The position numbers and the translations under genes were made by a program. From Glandiceps talaboti (lineage: Eukaryota > Hemichordata > Enteropneusta > Spengelidae), in the NCBI RefSeq assembly GCF_964340395.1, contig NC_135559.1:645001-707000 (forward strand): DNA of 62,000 nucleotides, written 5' to 3'. Every line of letters begins with the position of its first letter. Position 1 is the first letter of the stretch. The notes beneath the pieces are model-generated. The model ran no database searches. It was not told the origin of the DNA and worked only from the letters and a program-made list of their open reading frames with translations. Shown here one piece after another: positions 18,488-30,700 of this stretch.

Positions 18488-18805
18488 TAAGTTTGTATAA
18501 CGTGACCAAGAATTCTACATCAAACCTGTAAGTTTTTAATATGACTTAGAATTCTACTGTACAGACTTGTACATTTTTAATATGACTTAAGTATTGCACA
18601 GAAAAACTGTAACGTGACCAGCCACGTGACCAATCATTTTTGCTACACAGCCATAAGGTTTTAACGTGACCAAGCATTTTGTTTACAACCATACGTGTTT
18701 AACGTGACCAAGCATTCTACTAGCCAGTAAATCTGAGTTTCTAACGTAACCTTATTCTATATCAAACTTACAAGTTGACAGAACTAAGTATTCTCTAGCA
18801 AACCG
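18488..18805. repeat. Degenerate ~53-bp tandem array
   Basis: About six diverged copies sharing 'taacgtgaccaagcatt' and 'tttttaatatgactta'-like segments, spaced roughly 45-60 bp. Indels between copies show that the array is old. Confidence 0.8.
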
Positions 18806-20021
18806 AGTACCTGCATGCATTAGTACACAGTCAATATTTGTACGACTGTAGCAAGAGAGAACTATAGGTTAAACCTATTGAAGGCGAAAGTTATATATAT
18901 GCACAACCTGTAACATTTCAGTCAAATTGATATGTATATCGACAAACATCGTTAGAAATTGATATCGCCAAACATCATTAAAGTGTATCACATTTACCAG
19001 ACGCCATACTTAAAATTGTTTTATTCGTCTCTACAGGCACCATTTGTTGATGTATGGTACACGAGAATAAATACAACAATAAATAAACCAACAGACTTCT
19101 TTGATGGAATTCAATTAACTTGGTTTACTATTTCCTTTAGAGATCAGAATAATAAAAGTTGCATTTATCGTATTTTTTTGGAAAAAAATCTGCAATGGTA
19201 TCGATAATTGCATGTATTCACATTTGACGGCAAGCTTCAGAATTGAAGTACATTTAGACATTAAACAATTTATTTCAAACACAACCGCTTTAGCCTGCAG
19301 GAATCAAAACCTCAGACAGTTTGGATTTGTGTTCCTTATTGTAGTTTTCCGCACCATTCAAGAGTTTGCGATACCGTCTAGTACTCTAGATAAGTGAGTC
19401 AAGAAGCCCAGGTAAACTGAAATACTAAATACTTTGAGTGTTCTTCAGAAAGAAGGCATCCGATGGAACATGATATCTTGTTTAGTGTGCATTACACCCT
19501 ACACTATTTGGCATTGTTAAGATAATGCCTAACAGCCAAACTGTTGAGACATGGAATACTTTCTCAATCCGGTTTTACCATTCGTATTTGGTTAGTATTG
19601 CATCTATGACAAGTGTGTATTCAACTTCTGTCTAGGGATAGAATAGTAGTGCAAGTAAAGTAGATATTGCCAACTGTTTGCAAAAAGGTCTTCTTCCATA
19701 CTTTTGTTTATTAAATGTTAATTAGGAGAAGCATTAGGAGGCACTGGCGAACAATTGCTCTCACACTTTCATTTGATCAATTCGTCATGACTCTATTGTA
19801 TGATATATAAGGACCGAACTTTATTGTCTTGTTTAACGCTGATAATCATATCAAATACAAAGTCTGGGTGATAGAAATTAAACGCTAGGAACCTAAATTA
19901 AGCGTGTTACAATTTGTCGTTGCTATCCGTAGTTTTGATAGCGTTCATTAAAGATAAATATAATTTACGTATGAAATCTGATGAATATTAATCAGTCAAG
20001 AACTTTCAAGGTCGTTGTCAG
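18806..20021. other. Unassigned AT-rich DNA
   Basis: Two short plus-strand open frames (18959-19207, 19212-19397) have no recognisable content. Confidence 0.55.
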
Positions 20022-20223
20022 CTCTTGGCAAGTTCAAAAGTCAAAACATTCAGCGTCGAAACGATAGATCCATCTGTTCTTTTTCAATGCGACAGTTATA
20101 ATGTCGAAATCCAAGCAGAATGTTTCTTCGAACACCCTGCAACTACTGAATTATTCAGACAATTCTCTTGTATGATTGGAATTGAGTCTGGGGTCACACC
20201 CTTTGTTATCGCTCAGCCACAGG
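20022..20223 (+). CDS. Candidate internal exon, unrecognised product
   Basis: An AG at 20020-20021 precedes an open frame of about 66 codons with clear purine-first codon usage (many Gxx and Axx codons) and a rather normal residue mix (motifs VETIDPSVLFQCD, CFFEHPATTELF, IESGVTPFVIAQ). It ends at a plausible donor, G|GTCAGT, at 20224. The reading frame then closes 30 bases into the presumed intron. The acceptor's pyrimidine tract is weak. I recognise no family. Confidence 0.3.
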
Positions 20224-22365
20224 GTCAGTGTTCCAGCTGTTTACTTTATAGCTAGTATATCTCTGTTAACTAGCTTTAATCCCATGTGAAGACTCGTAGA
20301 CATTCAAAGAATTGTAAGAACCTAAACAGGAAACCTTGGAATAAATTGAAAAAAACCTGTTTGCTAAATATCGAGTAGGCAAATGTATCGCCATTACGAG
20401 AGTACCGTTATGTCTGGGTCATGGTATTTAGTATTTTACTGTCTTTTTTGTAATACTAATCTTATATTTTATGAATAACCTTTTAATTCAATCAGGAATT
20501 TCAATCACGTTCGTTTCATTTTATTTCCTGTTGTAACAAATAGTGAGGACATATTGAGTTGCAATAACTTCTAATTACTTAGAAGATGTCAATAAAACTG
20601 CCAACGTATAGTCAGGTTACTGTATTGATTCGTGTTTCATCTGTCTGTTTATCATGCGACAGCCATTTGCGTACTATAAACGATATGCAAATGACAATAT
20701 TGATATGCAAGATTAAGTAAGTGATTATGTAAAACATGTATACCTTATAATTAATATGCAGTCCCATCAAATGTTTTCACGCAGACATTGACATTAGAAG
20801 CGACTAAGTTTTCATCCAAGACGAATTATGCAAACTATTCAAATGTTACAATCACTAAATGGAAATTTAAATTTTACATATTTTCTTTTCGTGTCATTTG
20901 TGCTTTTTTCATTGAAGAAGTATGATTTTGCCATATAAATAAACTTACTATGTATATATCCCTGAATGCCAAACATTGCGTTCCTTTCTTGCACGTGTTG
21001 TGGCTACCTGTTCATATTCAGCGCCGTCGAATGTCACCCGATCATTTTAATTTTTTATGTGGCTCCTACAAATTGGAAATGATTACTCAAATCCTTCAAC
21101 CATTGTTTAAAGTCAAACATTGCATGGAAACGTTGAAACAATTCCCTTTAAAGATTAAATTACAGTGAAATGTTGTAGAGTCTAGCGATATAGCGCATTA
21201 CACCATTACCAGGCAGCATGAGGGGATATGTTACAAAATATACCACAGCTTGTTAACCAATCAAATCACGTGTTTCATGCCATGCATGTTATAATTACCA
21301 TATATTTGTCCATTTACAGCGATAAACACCCTAATCATCGATAGATTAGCATAACGATCAGCTGGTTTTATCCTTACCCACTTGGAAATCAGCTCATATA
21401 GTTTTGATGTAGTTTGTAGTAAAATCTTAGTCGATGAAACATGCATGGGTTAGTTTACAATGGACGCCAGACATTTGAGATCTAAATATGTAAGGTTAAG
21501 AAATTCAGTATTTACGTCATGTGTCATATGACGTCACGTTTTAATGCAAATTGCCTGAAGATCGCATGTATTCACTATGTAAGGCCAACACAAAAAAAGA
21601 ATTGTTTCTGGTCATACATGTTGTATAAAGTGATGGGAACACGCGATACTTTTTTATTCTCAACAAACCTGTCACTCAGTACACTACTTATGACAGTTAC
21701 TGTTCTTTTTATTTAGTACCTTAGAGCAAGTGGGTATGTGGGGCAGATGTCATTTGCTTGTTCATGATTGGCTCTGCAGTTGTCTTTACTGAAGTAGAGA
21801 GGGTTCTTTTTGTATCCCCAATCCGGATCTACAGACTGCATGGGATGGACAAACACGTAAAAAAGGGACCGACGTGAGGGTATTTAAGTGATGCGCGCGC
21901 TGACCAGAAACATTTTTTTTGGCCTAATGTAGATACGCAGCGGAGTCATATTTATACTTCTTTTGAAAAAAAAAATGTTTTTTGACATATAATTTTTTTC
22001 ATTCGGTGAATATTGAAAATTTATTTTTAAGTGATTGCATAAAGAAGTGAGTAATGTATTGAGGATTTGAATTTTTGAAATTCCAAAATTTGATGCGCTA
22101 TTATAATTCCAGAATTATGACATCAACCTATTAAGGAGATCGATCACTGATCATGAGATCGATCTTTGATCAGTTGTAACAAGTGCAATAATATGTGGCA
22201 TTACCTTATGATATTTGTGTTGTTTGTTTTGTTTTAAAGCAAAAGGCGCCTGTGATTATGAGAGGAACCAACATTTCTAATCTCGAATTGAAATGTTTAT
22301 AAATAAAGATACAGACATTAATATTTTACGGAATTACATTTACAGTTTCATTTGTCGCAACCCGA
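20224..22365. other. Unassigned AT-rich DNA
   Basis: Two open frames (20950-21168 and 21519-21716, plus) lack domains. A bacterial-looking purine motif, 'aaggagatcgatc' near 22133, is accidental in this context. Confidence 0.55.
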
Positions 22366-24328
22366 ATTAGTCCAGTCAAAATAAGGTTTAACCCAAACAT
22401 AATTGCAACAGAAATAATTTTTAGTGCATCTTGCTCAGAATTTTATGCTGAACAACATATCAAAAGTCTAGAAATAATCTAAGTGGTGGAACATGGTGAA
22501 AATGAGGTGTTTATTAATTAGCATAATTAGCGAGAATACTATATTTTTACAATGGTCAATGCTGTTTTCGCAATAAAACCTGGCAAGTAACATGTCTATG
22601 GATAGGTCTAAGGGTGGAAAAGCATGCTAGGACCATCATATGATGATTCAACATCTCATCAGCGTAATTAATATGTAAAGTATGAAAAATTATAATCAGC
22701 ATATTCAAATTTGATAACATTTCAAAACAAATGTATGCAGGTTATATTTCATTTGATTTGCAGTACAGTGGGAAATAAATTTAGCTTGCTTGTCATCATC
22801 AAACACTTTCCTTGTAAAATGTATCAAAGATTCTTAATTAATTAGTAATTAGCATAATTAGCATATAGAAGGTTTATCAATCTCCCATGCAAGTAATATG
22901 TCTTTGGCAAGGTCTTGAAATGACAAATTACATAGGCTACAGTCTGATAACTCACATTTCTGTTTTGCAATTATGCAACAGAGAAATCAAGGCAATAAAT
23001 GTTAACATTTGCATCTTGCCTGAACTTCCACCCTATAGTATAGGTATAATGATCTTTAGTCATCTAACCAACAATGTTGCAAAAGTTACTACTTATATCG
23101 CTGGATTGTGTACTTCTAATACCAATATGGTAAAACAGGATCTAGAAACAAGTCAATCAGTGCTGCCTTAAAAGACAAAGGGCAGCATTGGTAAACCCAC
23201 CCAAAAAAGACATATTTATAGATATACGTACGATCCTATGTAAACAAACAGTGACGGAATATTGATAGAATCAAGGGGCAATTTTTTCTCTGAGAGATAT
23301 CAAAACTATTTGGAAGAAGACAAAAAGGTCTAGGAGTACAGCATCTCAGATACTGCCAGCGTCGAGGTTGTATAATTATGGTGTAGCTACTATTGGAACC
23401 ATAAATCATTTTTGAACGATCATCTGGACACACACGGTGATATAAAATCACATGATGAAAACAGAATCCTTACACAATGTCTAATAGGGTGAATACTTAT
23501 AAAACCAACAACCCATGAATGATACTCTCGCTCAGGTTTGACAATTTAATAATGATGTTCATCTGACTTTTAAGGTCAAGACCTATCGAAAGACATATTA
23601 CTTGCATACTTTAAATCGAAAAAACTGCTGAACACCTTGACGATAATTACATTAATTAATTAATCTATTACTTAATTAGTAAAGTTTAAATATTGTTTAG
23701 CTTACCTTGGAGTGGTTTGATGATTGAAAAGTTATGTTCACTCAAAATCGAGTGTCAATAACTATTGAACAAAAAAAATACCATTTACGCTTACTAATGT
23801 ATTGTTTTACATCTTAATTACACTAATTAACACTTGTCTAGCAAGCATATTTATCTAACAAGGGAGGATGTATTTAATGATGAGAGTAAGGGATTCAATT
23901 AGTCCAATACCTAATGATAGACATACAATTAACAGGGGTGTTCAAAAAATGTATAGTTATTGTACATTACTAGTAATCAGTGTCCTTAATTAAAGTAATT
24001 AAACATACACACGTTAAGTCTGTTTAAATTCCACGGGAATGGTTGCACGATCGTACAGTGACTCCAAAGTAATTACTCACCTTCCGACCTACCCATAGAC
24101 ATGTTATTTGCTTAGGTTTTTGAACAAATGATATCTCATGAATATTATTTTTTCACTAATTAGGCTAATTAAGAAACGTCATTTTTCACCATGTTCCACC
24201 ACTTGGATTTTTCTAGACTTTTGATATGTTATTCAGCATAAAATTCTGAGCACGATGCACTAAAATTATTTATGTTGCAATTATTTTTTTGTTCGGGCAT
24301 TTTCTCCGCGAGATTGACTGGACTAAAT
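22366..24328. mobile_element. 2-kb element with long terminal inverted repeats
   Basis: The left end (22366-22620) and right end (24070-24328) are reverse complements with about 90% identity over the best 80-bp block: 'ttagtgcatc...gtggtggaacatgg' at 22421-22490 against 24190-24268. The inversion continues inward: 'aacatgtctatgg' at 22590 matches inverted 'ccatagacatgtt' at 24092. A second inner pair, 'gcaagtaatatgtcttt' at 22889-22905 with inverted 'aaagacatattacttgc' near 23591-23607, flanks a ~650-bp centre. The left arm also repeats a block directly about 325 bp apart ('attagcataattagc' at 22517 and 22847). No intact transposase is visible, and the centre contains only broken frames. It is best read as a non-autonomous or decayed DNA transposon. 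I could not fix the target-site duplication. Confidence 0.75.
23236..23520 (+). pseudogene. Broken open frame in the centre of the inverted-repeat element
   Basis: One plus frame reads with strong purine-first codon bias across about 90 codons but is broken by a TAG near 23330 and a TAA near 23370. Readable pieces include FFSERYQNYLEED, EYSISDTASVEVV and FLNDHLDTHGDIKSHDEN. An overlapping frame is open for about 35 codons (KRSRSTASQILPASRLYNYG). This suggests a decayed coding sequence, possibly the element's own, but I recognise no transposase motif and cannot decide which frame was real. Confidence 0.3.
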
Positions 24329-25454
24329 GGATTGAAAGGTATAAAAACGTATATATTTTTGGCAAATAACAAAGTATTATCATGCAAATTGAAAAATGTA
24401 AAGAATGATCATTTGGAACCAGTTGGCCACTTTAAATGGTGGAATTATTTGTAAAGATCTCACCACCTGTTGAGTGTTACACAACCATCAATTACTCATA
24501 ATGAGACAGGAGAACAATAAAAAATATGATGAAATCTATTTTGCTCTACACTGCTTTTCACAAACAGAATTGATCTTTGCAAAAAGCTGTTCGTCAATAC
24601 TTATCAGTATATGGGTCTACGCCTCTTTATGCAATCACATCATATATCCCTTTAAATGTCTAATGAACATGAAATCGGTCAGTGTTGGATTAATGAAGGG
24701 ATCAAGTGTGCCTACTGTCAAAGCCTAAAAAACATATGTTAGAGGATACGTCTTTTATGATTATGTTTTCAAAATGTTGTCATATCTATATACTGTAGTG
24801 GGTCTATTAATAGAAAGTGAACTATCTATGCCTAATTCAGGACTTATAATTATTCTACTCACGTAAACGGTCAACATTTTATGAGTGTATTCAGACTACA
24901 ATTGCTGATTGGTGTTGCAGGGCATCACAGCAAAATACAACCAGATATCTAGTCTCAGCTTTTACCTACTTCAACGTACTACGAACTATAGCAAAACGCT
25001 TGTAATTATGATTCTGGTTTAGGTATTCCATAATCATAACGCTTAGTTATAGCTTACTCTGAGAGAAAATGTAAACGTTCTAAGCCATGTTCGCTCTTAC
25101 ATTGGAAGCGTATCATAAGGCGTACAAGCTGACGAAAACTTATACATGGCAGAGATTGATGTTTTTATCAGTTGTTAAGCAGATTAATCATATGTAAGAC
25201 AAGAATTCAATAGAGCAAAAAGATATTAATTTAAAATTTGATAGGTTGAAAAAAGGTACAGAATACTATTTCCTGCATATTTGCACATTATAGCTAGCTG
25301 GTGAAATATGGTCAGCACAGAACTAGTAGCCTCTCGTAGATAAATCAGAATATTTTATAAGATTCATATCAGATAACTTCAGAAGGTGATTTTAACGTCG
25401 TATGTTATAGTTACTGTCAAGTGGAAATAAAAAAACATGTTTGTCATCTGAAAT
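24329..25454. other. Unassigned AT-rich DNA
   Basis: No array or exon supported. Open frames at 24272-24454 and 24474-24728 have no recognisable domains, and the first overlaps the end of the inverted-repeat element. Confidence 0.55.
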
Positions 25455-26720
25455 AACGTCGTCTGGCTTGACAAAACTCATGATTATATCGTAACGTGCG
25501 CGATTAAAATATTTACTTGCATTGCTACATTTCTCCATTTTTAGGTCTCGTTTAACCCTAAAACTCTTAGATATTGCTGAAAATTATTTTGGTGGAATAC
25601 CGTCATATTTTAACGCAAAAGTATTTACAATGCAAGCATCTCACGCAAACACTGCACACAATAATTTTAGCAGGATTTCTATCAACTTTAGAATCTAGTA
25701 GTGATTCCAGAAAGATGTTTGTTGAAAAAGATGATTAACGTACCACTGTTTGAAATTTGTCGAGCTAGGCATATGAAATGTAGCAGCAAAGTAGTGAGAT
25801 ATTTCCCAAGCAAGACATTGAAATGTAGCAATGTTGTTGAGATATTTCCCAAGCAAGACATTGAAATGTAGCAATGTTGTTGAGATATTTCCCGAGCTAG
25901 GCAGTGAAATGTAGCAATGTTATTGAGATATTTCCCAAGCCAGGCAGTGAAATGTAGCAATGTTATTGAGATATTTCCCAAGCCAGGCAGTGAAATGTAG
26001 CAATGTAGTGAGATATTTCCCAAGCTAGGCAGTGAAATGTAGCAATGTTGTTGAGATATTTCCCAAGCTAGGCAGTGAAATGTAGCAAAGTTATTGAGAT
26101 ATTTCCCAAGCTAGGTAGTGAAATGTAGCAATGTTGTTGAGATATTTCCCAAGCAAGACATTGAAATGTAGCAATGTTGTTGAGATATTTCCCAAGGAAG
26201 ACATTGAAATGTAGCAATGTTATTGAGATATTTCCTAAGCTAGGCAGTGAAATGTAGCAATGTTGTTGAGATATTTCCCAAGCTAGGCATTGAAATGTAG
26301 CAATGTTGTTGAGATATTTCCCAAGCTAGGCAGTGAAATGTAGCAATGTTATTGAGATATTTCCCAAGCTAGGCAGTGAAATGTAGCAATGTTGTTGAGA
26401 TATATCCCAAGCTAGGCAGTGAAATGTAGCAATGTTATTGAGATATTTCCCAAGCTAGGCAGTGAAATGTAGCAATGTTATTGAGATATTTCCCAAGCAA
26501 GACATTGAAATGTAGCAATGTTAGTGAGATATTTCCCAAGCAAGACATTGAAATGTAGCAATGTTAGTGAGATATTTCCCAAGCAAGACATTGAAATGTG
26601 GAATTTTTAATGAGAGCGTTGTCAAGCCAAACAGTAACGATAGAATGTAGAAATTGGAGTAAGTGTTTGCTCAAGCCACAGACAACATTCTATTTTAGGT
26701 AGCACGTACTAGAATTGTAT
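25455..26720. mobile_element. Foldback repeat family, locus B (strongly amplified right arm)
   Basis: The left end holds a single minus-oriented unit end ('aacgtcgtctggcttgacaa' at 25455-25474), nearly the exact reverse complement of the right terminus of locus A. From about 25762 to 26600 there are about 20 plus-oriented copies of a 43-bp unit (core 'gaaatgtagcaatgttgttg' then 'agatatttcccaagc'). The copies fall into two main variants ending 'aagacatt' or 'taggcagt', arranged in blocks, which indicates expansion of multi-unit segments. The right end contains two diverged plus units and returns to 'gttgtcaagccaaacag' at 26613. The minus-strand open frame across the array is an artefact. Confidence 0.75.
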
Positions 26721-26772
26721 TGTAGCTAATGGACAAGGTATGAGAAGCTATGTAATTAAGAAATAATATGAT

Positions 26773-27039
26773 TCAAAATCTCCATAGGTAGATTGCACAC
26801 AGAAAATCGACTGCCCAGGCGAGAAAAACAAGACAGGTTATCAACGCAGTTGTATCAAATCGCTTGAAAGTAAGCCATCTTGCCATTTGGAGCCCAAGGG
26901 AAGGTTTTGCACGAGAGAGGACAGATATGATTGAGCTATACATTGTGATCATTTCTTTTACACGCCCAGCCCAATTAGCCCGAGAATAGAAGAATATATG
27001 ATTGAACAGCGCTGTACATTCAATATGTATTACATCCAC
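26773..27039 (-). CDS. Unrecognised open frame with a terminal hydrophobic segment
   Basis: 88 codons on the minus strand with normal-looking codon use. The C-terminal third contains a likely membrane segment (LITCLVFLAWAVDFLCAIYL) followed by Trp-Arg-Phe and a stop. There is no signal peptide. No clear splice acceptor precedes it and I recognise no family. It could be a last exon of a membrane protein or a chance frame. Confidence 0.18.
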   Translation of the reverse strand: MDVIHIECTALFNHIFFYSRANWAGRVKEMITMYSSIISVLSRAKPSLGLQMARWLTFKRFDTTALITCLVFLAWAVDFLCAIYLWRF

Positions 27040-27630
27040 ATATACCTCACTGTCACCGTAATTTCAGATTAAGTCAGACAGGTGGGGATTTTCTTCCATA
27101 ATAGAATTCGGGTTAATAGACTAAAAGATTCACGTCTTGCACTGTAATTGGATTTACATTGAATAGCGGTCCAACAACCGGAAACAATTTTCGTCTATAC
27201 TTCAACAATTCCTTGCTTTAAGTTGTCTATTTAGAAGCAATAAAGGACGTATTGTTAAATTAAGACCTCCAAGTTCAGTGCTAAATAAAACCTTAGCCAT
27301 TAATTTCAAAGCTAAATAAATAACTCTATTTGTTCGTATGCTTGGTTATAATCGGATGAAATATCAAACAATCGACAACATAAAAGACACACTAATGAAC
27401 AAATATGAAAGATAACAAACCTAGGTAGCTTTTCAAATATTTATGGTGGTAATCATATCCAGCAAACATTGGATAATTAACACATTCAGTATCTTTCTCT
27501 CATTTCAGATAAACTTCAGGAATTATTGATATCATTCAGTATTTATGAATTTATTCGTGTATATATAATATTGATCAAAATATTGAAGCAGTTCACAATA
27601 TTTAAATTGAAAATGTCCTCACAGTCTGTC

Positions 27631-27634
<4 letters not shown>
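27040..27634. other. Unassigned AT-rich DNA
   Basis: Nothing recognised. Confidence 0.6.
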
Positions 27635-27726
<92 letters not shown>

Positions 27727-27751
27727 CATACATACATACATACATACATAA
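27635..27751. repeat. (TA)n followed by (CATA)n
   Basis: About 43 TA units run directly into eight CATA units. Tyr-Ile and Met-Tyr-Val-Cys reading frames across it are artefacts. Confidence 0.97.
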
Positions 27752-30700
27752 CAGTGGACATATAACTACTATACTACTCATTCTTACATTATAATTATCG
27801 ACTAACCAATAGATTTTCGTCAGTCTAAAAATGCTTGAATGAATTGGTGTGAGTTCATACATTTTTCAGCATAATAAGATTTCACTTTCTAATATTCAGG
27901 AAAAAGTTTGTCCCTGTCAATCCAATCATGTCATAAAAAGTATCGCATTTAATATGATAGAGGTCTAGTCATGACTTCGTCTCGTAGTGCATGTAGTTTA
28001 GTTTATGAAGTGTACGTATATATAGTGTTAAAGCTTATAAATTAATATTGCAACCGTTACATGTTGGCAATACACAAGCGCTGACACATAAAGCAAAATT
28101 CAAGTTATCGAACGGTAAAGGTGATGTATATTCCTTCATTTCATTACTGAGAATCTCATCTCTTGTGATTCAATAACCGCAGTAAAATGACATAAAAAGC
28201 CGCTGTCAAAACAGGATAATAATTTCTAAATAATATCAATACCAATTTTATATAAAAGACAGTTATGAGAGTAAGGCCAGGGAACATATTATAATATATG
28301 ACAACTGTTACCAGAAATGATTTAATAAAATTTGTGCAATTAGCCTGAACCATGTAGGATATTACCAGCCTACCGTTTAGCCTTTTTAGGTATAGCGTGC
28401 AGTTGAAACATCGGTATAATGATTTCCGCTACTCTGATATTATGCCCATCAACTTATGAATGACAATCACGGTGTGCTTTTTAGACTCAAAGATAAATTA
28501 ATAAGCATTGAATTCATTAACAATTGTCAATATATCTCGTTTTAGGCATAGCACGCAACATATTTTGTCTGCTCATGCGTATGGATATTTTGAGAGGATA
28601 TTACCGTATGAGACAGTGAAGCTTTTACAAATCTTTTTCAAGAAGTTTTTTTCAAAAATGATATTTTCATTCAAATAATGATTCGAGAAATTTCTTGAAG
28701 TGGTTGCAGGCGTTATTAGTGTGAAGTTTTTTATCTCTACTGTTTGATGGTGTTTTGTACGTGTTAACATTGCAATATGATATCTCCTACATTATATCTA
28801 ACGCTCATAAAATCATTGATTTAGCACGTTTTGACAAGAAATTGGGGTCTACATCACGTTTGATCAAGGGCTTGTTATTCTACTTGAAATATTATAGAGT
28901 TACAGGGACTTCGTATCTTACATTTTCAAAATATTAAACGCAAGAGACATTGCGATAGTGTCTCACGTCTGTACCATCTATATGGAAGAGAGCATTTTGC
29001 CCCTCTGCTATGCATTAAAATGTCTATAGAGCGGTATTCATTTAAGCAGGATATTATCCCGAGAGACAACCTCTCAAATGCATGCATCATTTCCGGAGCA
29101 AATCTGGACATGAAAAACAAGAAATTGTATCAAAACCCAAGCTTGTATTTACGTCAGAGGAGCACAATCGTTGCATAGATATGATTCCTTTGATGTCTAA
29201 AAGGTCATGACCAACATTGCTACTTTTATGACTGTGTGTTCCGTACACCTTACTAAGAAACCCGTAGTAAATTATAGATTCTAGGCTAACACCCGTCTTG
29301 TTCTTGGAGGCGACATTTTAAAATCAAAGCTACTTTTGTATATTCTAAGACTGTGCAATCATGATTCCTTCTGTTGGCCGTTAAGAAAATTACCCTGAAT
29401 CACGAGGAAAGAGATTGTCAACTAAGAGTGTTTTTCACGGGTGGAACGTTCATTCGACTTGTGTAATTGTAATATTTATACATATTTATGAAAGGACATT
29501 TTATTTGGCGGATGAAAAATAGAACACAACACAAATTGCACCGTCTGTGCTACAGTAGTATCAAAATCGAGAAGTGGCAGATGACATGGAGTTGTTTGTT
29601 CAACGAGGCAGAATAACATACAGGTAATCCAATGGGAATGATATTACATCGCGTAAAGTTTTAAAGCCCCTTATAAACTAGTATCAGAGAAACCATTACA
29701 TATTCTCTCATTCATCGTTTCTGACAAGGTGGACTTTCAAAGATGTCTGCCTAGCGGGATATGGCGACACTTTGAAATGTTAATGTGACTTTTCATATGT
29801 CATTATCATGGCGCAGGTAGTCCCGACTAGGACGGGATAATTACGTGAGATAAAGAATCTATGAATACAAATCACTATTCCACTCTCCTGGGGACAGAGG
29901 TCAGAGGTCACCCCATAAAAACTTGTTCTCGATAATGGACGAGAGTCGATTGTATGCTACCTGTTTACAGCTGCATATGCCAATGTTTCATAAGTGTCTT
30001 TTGCCAGTATTATTTATACTTCACTCCTAAGTGTTTTCAAATTATAAAAATAACGAGATTTATATTTTAATCTTAATGTAGTCATAAGTTTTTGATCAAC
30101 ATAAACTATATCTGATTGAAGGAAAGCACGTTAAAACTCTTAGATTTCATGTTCAATTCAAAGGTCATTAGGGCGTCACTACGTTAATTACACATGTCGT
30201 CTTGATCGATATTGCGTGTCTGACATTAACAGCTTGAAAACTACTGTAGATGAATTCCTAAAGTGAGTAGCAATGAAAGTTACATTTAACCACAATTTGA
30301 TCAAGTAAACAGTGGTTGTTGATTGTGTGCGATTTACACAGCTGTCTACTTGCCAGATCCAAGACCAACCCATTTCAATTGAAAACAAATATGCTTCAAC
30401 GACATGAAGATTGAAATTCCCTTTATACTTACACTCCCAAGCATGGTATTCCCAATAGTGGATATATAATGTTTTATTTTTTATTTTAGGTATTAAACAA
30501 CCTTGTTAGTTCGCACATCTCACAAAAGTAGCAGGGCTGTCAGTCGGCCTACTCGATATATGTACAAAACTCTTAATATAGTTTGACAAACAACGAATGT
30601 CTTCGTGTAGCTTATTCTCCACATTCATATCGCTATAAAGGTATCTGAAACAGTAGTTTATGATTTAAATAAGGTATTGGACAATCACATTAACTGTGTG

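Noticed and set aside
25688-26023. 111-codon minus frame across locus B
   Set aside because: The translation repeats the 43-bp unit with no coding signature.
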